Assembly: GCF_910591885.1 (NCBI RefSeq) | Contig: NW_025963553.1 | Location: 310,001-374,000, forward strand | Direction: 5' to 3' | Length of the DNA: 64,000 bases | Source of the DNA: Bombus terrestris | Lineage: Eukaryota > Arthropoda > Insecta > Hymenoptera > Apidae | Translations under genes and position numbers: made by a program | The notes under the pieces: model-generated | What the model saw: the letters and a program-made list of their open reading frames with translations, nothing else | Told to the model about the DNA's origin: nothing | The model's database searches: none | In this document: piece after piece, positions 21,701 to 32,700 of the stretch | How the letters are laid out: each line of letters begins with the position of its first letter | How positions within the stretch are numbered: the stretch's first letter is position 1

Positions 21701-24700
21701 TTTTAATGATTTTAATTGGCAATTTCCGAAATTGAACTATAGCTTGAGAATAAACCGATAATATTTGAGAGTATATATACATACATACATCATGTTTTTG
21801 ATGGGTTTTGTAGTAAAATAATTGTAGAAAAAGCAAACTTTTTAAGAAAAAATTACCATATTCGAGTAATAAATTATAGAAAATTACCAATGTAATTTAA
21901 AACTTAAAAAGAAGAATCTATTACACGTAATAAAGAGAAGGACTTGTTCACGAACGGCAATTCAACAAATACAGTCGTTGCAGAAACATAGTTTTACAAG
22001 GGAGAAGAATCTCTCTAGGAACTCGACGATGTCACGTCAAGCGAAAATTCAATAAAGTGATTACTAACCGTATTACCAGCGGCAATCGTGTTACGGCAAT
22101 TCGTAAATAAGTTAGTCGTCTATTTGGAGAAACGTCGCTGGCAATATCGTCACATTTTAATTACGTCAGCGCTATCAATTGGTCTTGGAAGAAAGTTTTC
22201 CATTATGTACTTTTGCCCACGGCGTCGTTCCAACAAATGAATCCGAGTTTTGAATCGCTTTCTCTTATATCACGAATTTGTAACGGTGTTTCTTCAAACT
22301 TTAAACGATTGTAATGAATGCCTTTGCGTACAAAGACTGATACCTGGTTTGACTAGAAGCTTCAGCTAATTAGTGCCCCAGTTAATTTGGATGTTCACTA
22401 CCACGCCACTTAAGAAGTGGCTTCGTGTCCGAGCGGATTTCCCCCAGGTAAAAAAAAAAAGAAAAAGAAAAAGAAAAAGAAAAAAAATAGTTAATTTGGA
22501 TGTTATAAAATGTTATATAACTTATCTAGAAGAACTTATCTTCTACTTGGTAGTCGCATAAGAGAAGACCGAGCCATTGAATCGCTCAAATAGATCAGCT
22601 GATTCGCTTAACGTATTTTTACTTCCGATGACGTAAACAAGAGCAGAAAGTACACAAGTAATAATACAGAAATGTCAAATGTACAGAGGAATAGATTTCG
22701 TTAAATCATTAGCACGTAACATTTCCTTATAATTCTATTTGTGTATAGCAAAATAGCTTGTGTGCTTTCATGAATTATAATTGATATTTAGAAGCTTTCA
22801 TGTAGGTAGATATATAACTCGTGTTAATTAGTAATTTAACAATACATCATGACAACATATCATTTTCGTTTCTTCGTTTATCTCGTTATGCGCGTAAACG
22901 AATGTATAAATAAAGACATATAATCAACGATAACATGTAGTGGCAAGCATGATAATTATCGACAAAGGAGAATATTGGTGAAATGATTGTGGTGATTTCA
23001 CTCGGTGTATCGGTAAATAAACTTTGATAGACATTGCCGGTGAATTCGCTGCCGGTGAAATCGTGTCGATGAAATAATTGTCAGTGATTTAAAGATAACC
23101 CAATTTATTGATCTCCCCTTCATAGAGTTGTACGTCTCTCTATAAAACATTTAGCTTAGTCACACTAAACTGAACTGGACTGGACTGCAAGTAAGAAGAT
23201 TGAAATGCAAAATTCACGTGTGAGATGGAAAGTTCGATAAGGCGATTATGTATATTAACCCGAAAGAAAGCTCATGGCTTTGCAACGCGTTACACGCAAC
23301 ACGGAATTTCCCTCGCTGAAATAATCCTATTACAACGATACGATTTTCCTTAACAGATCTCGCAATGTAATTCTCCCTCTACAACTTTTTATTAGGTTTG
23401 AAACACGAGAGTTTCGAAGCTCTGCAAAGTCTCGCGAATCTAGAAATCGAGTTTCAACGTATTTTCGCTTCTTATTTTATAGCTGTTAATAGTTATTATC
23501 TCACTCTGCACGTACATCAAACGAGTACTTATGTAAATCCAAAGGAAACGGAAACAACCGAGAATAATTGAGGATAATTCGAATACGTACCAGGCGGCAA
23601 TACAATTTCTCGCGATTAGTAAAGTGTTTCGCAAAGAAAAAAAAAGAAGGAAAATTGTATCGGAGAAATAGGGGAAAAACGGTGGCGTACATCAAGCAAT
23701 CTTTATGGCTGTAATACATTTATTATTCATTTATGTTCATTTTCTATCGCGTAACAGACGTTGAAATAACTGGCAGAACGAGCATATAAATCTTGTATCG
23801 CTCGACCTGACTTCTCCCGATGGAAAAATATTCACCAGCCTGGGATCGTGCATCGCTAATTACTCCGTTCTACTTTTCGAACGCGTTTCCATCCATACAG
23901 AAAAGCAAGAAGGCAAACCCTATCGCACAGTCATGAAGAGATGCAAAAGCAAGAAACCAAGCAACGACATGCCGATCGACATGGTGGAAGCAGTCCTACA
24001 GAGGCTATTCACCATGGGACACGGACCCTCCCATTACGAGGGCCGCGAAGAGGCAGAGACCGAAGAAGAAGAAGGCATCAGCTTCAGCGTCGTCATCGGC
24101 GAAGGCGATGTCGTCGATGCCGCCGGAAGAATGAACACCAAGAAGGCTGCAGGAGTCGATGGAAGACTCCTGGACTGCTGGAAGCAGGAGCTGGAAGCAA
24201 GCTGGAACCAGACTGCTGGAAGACGGCCAGAGTAATACTGCTAAGGAAGCCGGGAAAGGATCGCGTACCGGCCGATAAGCATACTCCCAGCCATGAGCAA
24301 GATCTGGGAAAAATGCTTTAAGAAGATCATCGAGAGATGCATCGGAACGGACCCGTTCCATCGGAGGCAGTATGGGTTCAGAAAGAAGAATTAGCTTAGC
24401 GAATACCGATAAGAACAGGAAGAAGCTGAAACGGGCACAACGAACGGCCCTGTGCATAACAACGACGGCATACCGTACCATCTCCCACGCGGCACTTTGC
24501 GCGTTGACCGGGAATCTCCCGATCTACATAAAGATAAAGATGCTCGGAGAGACTTACGAGAGGAACAAGATCCATAAGACCAGGATCGGCGCGGATGACG
24601 GCAACGAGCTGAAAGCGCAGGGAAATGGAGGAACTGGAGGCGCAAGGAAATTAATACCGAGTGCGCTGCTATTTACAAAAAAGAAGATGGACATCGATCA

Positions 24701-25527
24701 TCACACCATGCAGCTGTTAACCGGGTATGGGAGTGTGGCGGCACTCGACAAGCCAAATACCACCACTCGACACTAACTAGTGTCGGACGACGGCAGCGAC
24801 ATCTACAGCCCCCAGTGACAATTACAGCGGACCAGGCCCAACTACTACAACTATCACGCACGTCCAATAAATATATAACGCACACACGGCCACCTCTACA
24901 GGAGTTTTGGTGTCTATAGAAAGAGGATTGGCAAGAGCAGCGACAGCAACTGTCTCGACTGTGGAGACCCTAACGACGATGCAGAGCACGCCCTGTTCAC
25001 GTGCCCGAAGTGAACGGACAGAAGGATTGAGCTGGAGAACGCTCTTGGCGAGAAGATAGACGTGGACAATCTGATCGCCACGGTGACCGCCAAGAACGAG
25101 AGCTGGGATAAATTCAGGCAATTTCGCAAGGCAATTTCGTCATGTCTCACAGGAGGGTGACAGCGAATGCCTTGAAGGAGACAAGGAGGAGAACGAGAGT
25201 AACAACAACTACTCGGAGCAGTGAAGGCAGAGATACAAGACAACAAAGAACCACAGAAGGAGATCAGCCCAGTATTCCGAACTAGCTGAGAAGATGACGA
25301 GAGCAATACAGAATATACAGAATAACTGCCCGAAGAAGAAGATACAACGGGGCATGAAAGGACAACCTGATGACTGCCGACAGGTTTTACCGGGGTTGTC
25401 TGTCCTCAAAGCAAAGGAAAAAGGAGGAGGGGTTTTTAGTGGGTATGGCAACAACATCCGCCCGAGTCCCACATAACCCAGTGATCCGCATCACTGGGTA
25501 TGCGTAACAGCATTTTCCCCTCCTCAC

Positions 25528-25565
<38 letters not shown>

Positions 25566-28500
25566 TACACTCTATCAATTTTAAGTTGATAATTTCGTTA
25601 TTATATAATTTTTCTTAGTCTATACTGAATCCAGGAAGAAGAACTTTCATCCAATTACATACTTCATTAATTCATGAATTATATTCGTTACCGTACGTAC
25701 AAAAAGAAAGTTGACTGATATAAAAATTCAAAGGATAGAACTTCTAAGCTCGCGATTGGAAACAGATTCAGTTCAATGGTTTAATTTGCCATTTAATTGA
25801 ATTCTCTGGCAATTTCAGCGAACTGTGGGCTTTAAAAGTGTCCCGCATTCAAACGCAAGACTTCTCCTCCACCTTTCCCTTTCTTTCAATTCCAACCTCA
25901 AGTAATTGACCTATTAATTCGACGATATATTTACATGCTCGCAAGGGATTCAAACAACTTCGTTTAACTGCGTTAAATTCGCAATTATAACCAACACGAA
26001 TGTCTCAATCAATGTGCAGCTCGAAACAAATAAAAGATAATTAACTTTTCAATATAACGATTGATATGTTTGATGAAGAAAAATTTATGAATTTTTAAAA
26101 ACGTCTCCTAGTACATTTAGCATTTTTATGATAAAAACTTAGAACACACACGCACACATATACTATTCCATGAAATGATTTACACAGCTATGAGTCTAAT
26201 CCTATGATATTATAAAGGGATGAACGAACTTTTCCTAATAAATATAACTTTATACAAAATCTTGTTTAAAAAAATTAGTTTTTTATTCTCATTAAATTAA
26301 TTTAATATCAGAATATATAATTTTAGTCGTTATCAAAATTTTATGTCAAATGCGTTCATAGATACATATATAAATAAATGTCTAATCCTATGTATTTATT
26401 TCAACTGAAATCTTAACTTAAATATTTATTAACAATATTCTGACGAATATGCAATGAAAGATAAAAACAACTTTATTTTTCTTATAGAATGTCTCATGCT
26501 TCTTACTCATTTTATGTTTCTCGTTGTCAATGCGTAACTACTTATCAGCCGCATGAATGCTAAGTTTTACTACTGAGAAACGAAGAGACATATAGATGCA
26601 AATATACGCTACCTCGCGTGAAAAAAACATCAGATACATTAACCAGAAGGAATATCCGATACATATAAAATTCATAGCGTAGTTATTTATACATACGGAA
26701 TAATTCTTTCTGTATGAAATATTCTTTCTTCTGAATTCTTATTATAAATGTATGTCCATTTCCTACCTTAAAATGTCTCTCCTTTGAAAAACTCCATTTA
26801 AATATAACGATTAACAAAATATTACCAATAAAAATATTAAAACGAGATGCTGAAATAACCTTTTAATGAAGCACAAATGATTATTTCAACTTTAATTCTG
26901 TTAAATTTGAATTGAATCATTTATAAACCGAACAGGTGTATAAAATTTTATTGCGTAAAAATCGTGAAGCTGAAAATTAGGAACGAATAACGAATGAGTA
27001 ACCTAGTTTCATTAAAAGGTACGTGTACGCCGATCCGCGTAACAACTTCGACACTCCAATTATTATAAAGCATGTATCCTTCAGAGATTTTTTGCGCGAA
27101 CGCAAGATACCTTTTACACGTGCAACTGAATAAGTGGAACGTGATTTTCAATATTTCTTCTTGTAGAACCTGTAACAACGTAACTGTTTCACGAATATTT
27201 TCCCTGACACTTTTACAACGATGCGTAGAAATCTCCTTTTCTAATTAATAATTTCAGCATTTCTCTGAACAGTTTCGTTGCGACTAAAAAATATACAAAG
27301 CTTACGACGTGCTTGTTTAAAAATATTTATATGGAACAAGATTTCGAATTTGTCACATCAATCGCGATCTCAGCAGGTGTAAATTAATTCGTTCTAATGA
27401 ACGAATAAATTGAACGGCTCGTGACAAAAATTATCCCTGTCCATGTTTGTCTTCCTAAAACTAATTCAAGGCGAGTTAAATGAATCGCTGTGTACCCTAT
27501 TCGCGCAGCATGTGTTTTAACGACCAGCATGCAAGCGTTAACGGTGTACTTTAGTTTCTCATGGTTGTGTTCAGCTGGTTGCTCTTAGAATGAGCATATA
27601 CTTACAAAAGGAGGTGAACAGAAGATAGCCTGGCACCATTTTGGCTCCGAATGGTAACAGAAGCATTGACTGCAAATCGAAGGTCCCGGCACATACATCA
27701 TTCCATGCGAGACAACTTTTCCTTCGAGATCAGTACAGTGTTTTCCTAAAGCCGCTGAAAACGATTACCAGCGTCAATATCTTTGCCACTCGACAATCGT
27801 ACGCGCAGTTACGCTAACCGTTTTAACGCCACGCAGCGTGATCGCTCTATTCGCGTGCCGTGGTAAATTGTGCCACGATGTATGGTCACGATCATTAATT
27901 CGCAACGCGCTCAAGCGTGCTCGTCGCGAGTCATATCAGAGTTTCCTCTCGTAATTACTTGTTTTTCAAATGATCATAAACCAAATAAAAAAAAAAAAAC
28001 CAATATAAAAAATTACCTCTTGAATCGGAAAACCAAATCCTGCATTATAGAATGTTATCACGCAAACGAAACGCAGAGCATAAATGAAGCGCGAGCACGT
28101 CGAACGGTATATTTCGATGAAAAAAACAGAATGAAAAAGGGCAGCGCGATCGCGTCGATCGGTACTCCTGGCAAATAAATAAACGAAGCGCTATCGCGCT
28201 GCATAGCACAAACCGATACGGAGTCTTGAAACATCCGACACTAAAACGGTTAATAACATTACGAAAACGACCGTACCAGGAAATTTTTGTTCAACGGATC
28301 CGCATTGCGGCTATCACGATGCTTCTTCGTTGCATCGATGCTTCATCGATGAGATTAAAGCACCGTTGAATTAGGTTATTCGATTTCTTACATGGGGAAA
28401 AAGTTTTTATATCGTGTTTGCTGTTTTACTTCGCAAGTGTGCTTCACAGTATACGTTAGAACTCCAAGTCGAGCTATCCGAGTTGAAGTCTCTTGAAACT

Positions 28501-29731
28501 TAAAACGGCGCTTAAAGGATATAGGTATAACAGAAGGTTCGTTTAAAATTCAAAAGTGTATATACGTACATATACATTTGAATAAAAATAGCGGATAATC
28601 TCAAGTAAAAAAGTAGGTTCGTGTTAGTAAAATGGTTTCAAAATACTTGTCAAAAGTCAAACGACTTGACTAATTAAGAATGGATGTAAGAGATTGAAAG
28701 CAAAGGGCATCTAAGAGTATCAATTAAGTAACAAACTCACGGTGACAAAGAGGTTTTCACTCGATCGAATTCAAATAAATCGGTTAATTTGAGCGAAACT
28801 TTAGGTACACGAGAAGCGACACGCGTCCTCAAGGACTACGAAGGTTCTACTCGAACGAATGAAAACTTTTCTCTGGCCCGGTGTGTATACACAAGACGTG
28901 CGAATTTAAAGTGCAGATTGTATTAATTGAAATAATTGCTTGGTTTGATCAAATTAATCGTTTTAAGCTGAAATGACGAAGGTCATCCAAGTAATTGATG
29001 TCCACTGTAATTATTTGTTAATCGCGCGTGGAATCGGAACGATTCGACCTCGTTCCAACGCGAATCATTACTAAGGCAGAGACGGCAATTAATAATTGTC
29101 GCGTCATTTGTTCGATCGTGTTCACAAATTCAAATACGGCTGAGTGGCGGAAACCATTTATAACACGTCCCGTACCGCGTAGGTCGTATACATATCTCAG
29201 GATGAATTTTTCGTACTTCGCCGCATATATTCTCCATGTTAGACATACCATAAAATATTTCGTGCAATCCCGTATTCCTGTCTAATGTCAGGAATTCTCT
29301 TTCCATAGGTCTGCGTTTTCCATATTATCTATTTTGCTTATCAGTAAACATTCTTACAATTTGTGATTAATACTGTACGTACAAGAACGTTAAGTTTCTG
29401 ACGTTGTAATATTTCACATGAAATAATAATGGCTGTATATCGACTAACTTATTAATTAATTAAATTCGTGTATATCAAATTTCCTATCATTTAATACTTT
29501 CGTGTAACTACAGGGATTTGATACTATGAAATGAAATATAAAACTTGGTAAAAAAAAGCGCTTCGTTAGGAAATGAGGGTAATGATGCAAATATTTTTCG
29601 TAGCCATTATATAGAATTTCGATGGTATAATTAATCAGTATCAACTTACCAGCCCCTAACGGGAAGATAGTGACGAAAATAGTCTGCAAACAGATGATCG
29701 TGGCAAGTATTTTCGCATACAAGTCCTTCAT
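20263..29731 (-). CDS. Small secreted VWC-like cysteine-rich protein, 3 exons, 134 residues
   Basis: Three minus-strand exons join in phase. Exon 1 is 29731-29650 (ATG, donor GTAAGT), exon 2 is 27754-27606 (after CAG, donor GTAAGT), exon 3 is 20436-20263 (after TTACAG, stop TAA). Coding length is 405 nt. Exon 1 encodes a signal peptide (Ile-Leu-Ala-Thr-Ile-Ile core). Exons 2 and 3 give a VWC-like pattern: Cys-Thr-Asp, Ile-Cys-Ser-Gln-Cys-Phe-Cys, Trp-Cys-Gln-Ala-Ile-Phe-Cys, then Ser-Cys-Lys-Lys-Phe-Arg, Cys-Cys-Glu-Phe-Gln-Cys. The C-terminus is a short hydrophobic segment (Leu-Trp-Met-Leu-Ser-Leu-Val) ending at the stop, which suits a GPI signal or membrane tail. Related insect proteins are mostly uncharacterised; some VWC proteins bind BMP ligands, but that role is not shown here. 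The intron between exons 2 and 3 contains the R1-like LINE. Exon 3 alone is duplicated in view. Confidence 0.82.
20600..22379. other. Intron/intergenic DNA, copy 1, no gene seen
   Basis: Lies mostly in the intron of the VWC-like gene. Contains a TG microsatellite followed by a T-run at 21665-21705 that creates shadow ORFs, a short CATCCTAT-type repeat near 20952-21030, and a TACA repeat near 21777. The 145-codon minus-strand ORF at 21453-21890 runs through these simple repeats and I do not credit it. Confidence 0.5.
22380..22504 (+). mobile_element. Retroposed short sequence with 16-bp target duplication, copy 1
   Basis: The 16-base sequence AGTTAATTTGGATGTT occurs at 22380-22395 and again at 22489-22504. 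The 93 bases between are about 55 unique bases followed by an A-rich tail with GAAAAA units. This is the signature of LINE-driven retroposition. The unique part contains a 17-base hairpin, GCCACTT-AAG-AAGTGGC, and then TGTCCGAGCGGATTTCCCCC. It looks like a truncated small RNA or SINE; I do not recognise which. Identical in copy 2. Confidence 0.65.
22505..23929. other. Intronic/intergenic DNA, no gene seen; copy-2 match runs out at the window end
   Basis: AT-rich, with no exon recognised. The part up to 23415 matches copy 2; the remainder cannot be compared because the window stops. A single difference (A/G) is seen at 22906. Minus-strand ORFs at 23440-23719 are short and composition-driven. 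Confidence 0.5.
23930..25561 (+). mobile_element. Decayed R1-like non-LTR retrotransposon (LINE), 5'-truncated and internally deleted
   Basis: Fragments in shifting frames read as reverse transcriptase of the R1/I type. They are Lys-Lys-Ala-Ala-Gly-Val-Asp-Gly, Thr-Ala-Arg-Val-Ile-Leu-Leu-Arg-Lys-Pro-Gly-Lys-Asp, Arg-Pro-Ile-Ser-Ile-Leu-Pro-Ala-Met-Ser-Lys, and Gln-Tyr-Gly-Phe-Arg. The catalytic core is missing: near 24390-24430 the sequence jumps to the thumb region (Ala-Tyr-Arg-Thr-Ile-Ser-His-Ala-Ala-Leu). Further on, the C-terminal zinc finger Cys-Leu-Asp-Cys-Gly, Ala-Glu-His-Ala-Leu-Phe-Thr-Cys-Pro is visible near 24960. A 3' UTR with a hairpin leads to a 32-base poly(A) tail at 25530-25561. 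I could not define a target duplication. It is G+C-richer than its surroundings and lies in an intron of the minus-strand VWC-like gene. Confidence 0.85.
25476..25499 (+). other. Perfect 10-bp hairpin in the LINE 3' UTR
   Basis: ACCCAGTGAT, loop CCGC, ATCACTGGGT, about 30 bases before the poly(A) tail. LINE 3' ends often carry a structure recognised by their own reverse transcriptase, so this may be such a site. Its perfection within an otherwise decayed copy is notable. Confidence 0.6.
25562..27605. other. Intron of the VWC-like gene, no other feature seen
   Basis: AT-rich. A 76-codon minus-strand ORF at 26948-27178 was examined as a possible exon of the VWC-like gene and rejected, because it lacks the expected cysteines while the exon at 20436 has them and fits in phase. 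Confidence 0.5.
27755..29649. other. First intron of the VWC-like gene, no other feature seen
   Basis: Contains a 102-codon plus-strand ORF (27870-28178) with an A-run inside and no domain, and small reciprocal ORFs at 29018-29285. None has convincing splice context. A tandem GATG/CATCGATG-like stretch lies near 28320-28350. Confidence 0.45.
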
Positions 29732-32700
29732 GGTTGTAAAGGATCAGGAAATTTGTTGCTGTAGAATGGGAAAATCAGGTGTTTTAATATAAGTTGTGCG
29801 GGCACTGGAGTGCGTAGACCAGAAATATCTGCGACAAAAATCAGAATACATTTGTTTTCACATGATTGGATCAATTTTGTGTAAGACTAAGCTGATTGAA
29901 CCTAACACGAGATAATTGTCCAACTTACGACCTTAACAAGCCCGCTTGATTCCCTATAAGTGCTTGAAATTGATGCTTGTATTCTTTCCAGATTAACAAG
30001 CTTTGCCCCCCCCCCCCTCCCTCTCTATTTCCTTAGATCGAGTTAGACTGCCACAACATATTATCTTTCTTCTTTTCTTTTCTTTTCTTTCGATCTTTTA
30101 AAGCCTTAAATCGTTGGTTATTATAGTGTATACATTCGATTACTCTGTAAGTCGTAAGTACATGTTTTACGTTATTTTTCATTTTCCAGCTAAATTCCAC
30201 AAAAACAAGAAATATACTTCCAACGTGTTTTCACATGTCTCTAGCAAAGATCTCAAAAACAAGTTGCGGCGCAATTTAAAACGACAAATAGCACCGTGTG
30301 TCTCGTTGTGGCAACGCACGCTTCGTCAGCTTTTTAAAAGCGCTCTCTGTCTGCTTTTTTCTCTCTTCACCGCCTATTCGTTTTTTCTTAACGAGTGAAA
30401 CCGTTTTTACGAGGACGGGAGCACAGAAATGACGTACTGGCAATTCTGTTTCGTGATGACACAAGCAGCCCGGTTTCAGTGAATTAAACCTGGCCCCAAG
30501 CTTCCAATTATCTCTCCCTTCCTTTCCTTTATTTTTCCCTTCTATATCGAATTTCAGGTTTTCTAAATTTCCATTACAATCAACTATGGCTTTTCTCTAT
30601 TTTACATGTTAGCCGATGATTCATGGCAAAAGCATCGGCTGTAAAAATATTTGGAGTTGCAACAGCAACAAGTGTGTTTTCTCAAACAGAAAATATTGGA
30701 AGCGTACTCGTTGGCAAAACAGTTCACGGATAGTTCGTCCTCTGCTTGTTATTTGTTTCAATACCGTTAGCAAATAAATTCATGAAACATAGTGGTATCG
30801 CATAAATTGAAAATAAAAGCTTTGCGTATACTTGGTAGTTGAACTTTGGCTATTAAACGTATGTTATATATATATATATATATATAGAAGATTGCTTAGA
30901 ATTTGGAGCTTAATAACATATCTCAAAATCATTGACATCAAAAAAGGTGAACCTTACTTACCAAATTTCCTTCCGTCAAATGATACATAAAAATTGAAAA
31001 AAATAATATACATAGTTTTGACTTTCTTCCGCATTATAATTTGAATCACTCGATTTATTCGACTAAAGATAATCAAGCAATAACCTCACTTTACACGTAT
31101 TCTCATTAAGTGAAATAGATCACATCAGGGATTTTCAAAAGTCGATGGAACATTAATAGCGATTAATTATTTATGGATGTATTCTGCACGGTTAGAGCAA
31201 TCGCCTAGTGAATTATCGAGTTCCAGGAATATGAGCGGTAAACAGGATTGCAGCTATAAATGACTCTCTAACGTGTATATTAGAGATGAATTTGATCATT
31301 TATCCTCATAATATGAAATACGCTTTTAAGTGGAAATCATAATTAACAATTTCTGGCAGCGAAAAGTAAATAAATCGATACGTTTAAATCAATATTAGAA
31401 TTTCTTAATATTTTTATCAAATATTTTTATCAAATATTTTAACATCGTAGAAGTGTCGTTGGAGAGAAATATTAGGTTGTTCGAAATGTTTCTTTCGTTT
31501 TATAAAGAAATGATAGATGTACGATATTTTTTGCTTTATATTATTTTATTGAATTATGTGCGATCCACCTTTCTCCAATTTAATATAAAATAACATAAAA
31601 GAAAAAATGTTGTGTATCTATCATTTCTTTATAAAACGAAAGAAAATTTTGCGACAATCTAATAGAAATTTAGCTTTAACACAATATAAAAATGGATTGT
31701 TATGCCCCTAGGAGATAAGAACAATATGATTAATATTAATAATGAATACGTTAACGTAACGTAAAGCAGCTTTTGCAGAAGGCTATTACCTGAAAATGTT
31801 TACTAAAGAATGATAACATGAATTTTCTTAAGTACCCCATTTGATACTTAATCTACTTTGTAAATACTGTACGTCCTAACTTTGAAAGAATGCAATTTTA
31901 GCCAGAATGTTTCAAATTACCTAGCTAGTTTCCTATTAATTAATTACCTAGTTTCCTTGTAATATAATTTATATTTACATTATCTCGCGTAATTCTTTCC
32001 ACTTTATTGACTTCTAAACGTTAATGTAATATAATTTTTATAATATAATTTTAATCAAAGTTATTTAAAATTTGTAGTATCTCATCCCTACTAGAATAAT
32101 ATTAACAAATGTGCAGAGCTCAAGTCGAATAACACCGGCTCAGATAAATGATCATCAAACTTACTTTTGTTATCGTCGATGTCAGTGATTTTAAACCAGC
32201 CAACGTCCATGGCAATCAATATTATTTAGCCGGTCTTAACGCAATGTAAAAAGCAAAGAAAAGAGGAAGGAAGGAACAGGGAAACAAAGAGATAAAACGA
32301 ATTTTTCATTTTCTCGAAACTAGATCGAGTTTCAAGCTGCTCGTAAAAGAGTCTGTAGCCAATCCGACTAAATTCGACGAACCGCGCTTTAAAATTCCCA
32401 GAGAACTGTGATAACCATCGAAATCTGTACAATTTGACGATTCATCGCTTGATTAAAAAATGGAACAAAATGAGGCTGATCAGCCGAACTTCTTTGAACT
32501 TTTAATGATCCTTATCGTTATACCCTAGGTTGAATGCTACGATATAAGCCGAAACAGCTATAAGTAGGGTTCACGTGATTGCCGCCATCTATTATTCACG
32601 CGTTACACATTCGCCAGACGGACGCGTCTAACGGTTGACATTGTTTTCTACCCTCAGTTCCAACGCAATTACGTTGCTACGTGCAATCAAGTCTCGAGTG

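Larger units (their letters stand above)
1..23415 (+). repeat. Large direct repeat, copy 1 (matches 40579-64000)
   Basis: Reading the two segments side by side shows the same sequence throughout, including introns, intergenic DNA and an LTR retrotransposon at the same site. The offset is 40578 at the start, 40580 after an A-run near 1115, 40582 after a 2-bp indel near 4565, 40583 after about 5770, and 40585 after an indel near 7498. The window begins inside a KATNAL2 exon and ends inside the repeat, so the true unit is longer than what is seen. The simplest reading is a tandem duplication with a period near 40.58 kb; a false duplication in the assembly is the main alternative. Confidence 0.97.

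Noticed and set aside
21453..21890. 145-codon minus-strand ORF
   Set aside because: It reads through a T-run and a CA/TG microsatellite, giving Lys-run and His-Thr repeats; no protein family.
26948..27178. Minus-strand ORF considered as an exon of the VWC-like gene
   Set aside because: It lacks the Cys-Cys-x-x-x-Cys pattern needed to complete the domain; the exon at 20436-20263 has it and joins in phase.
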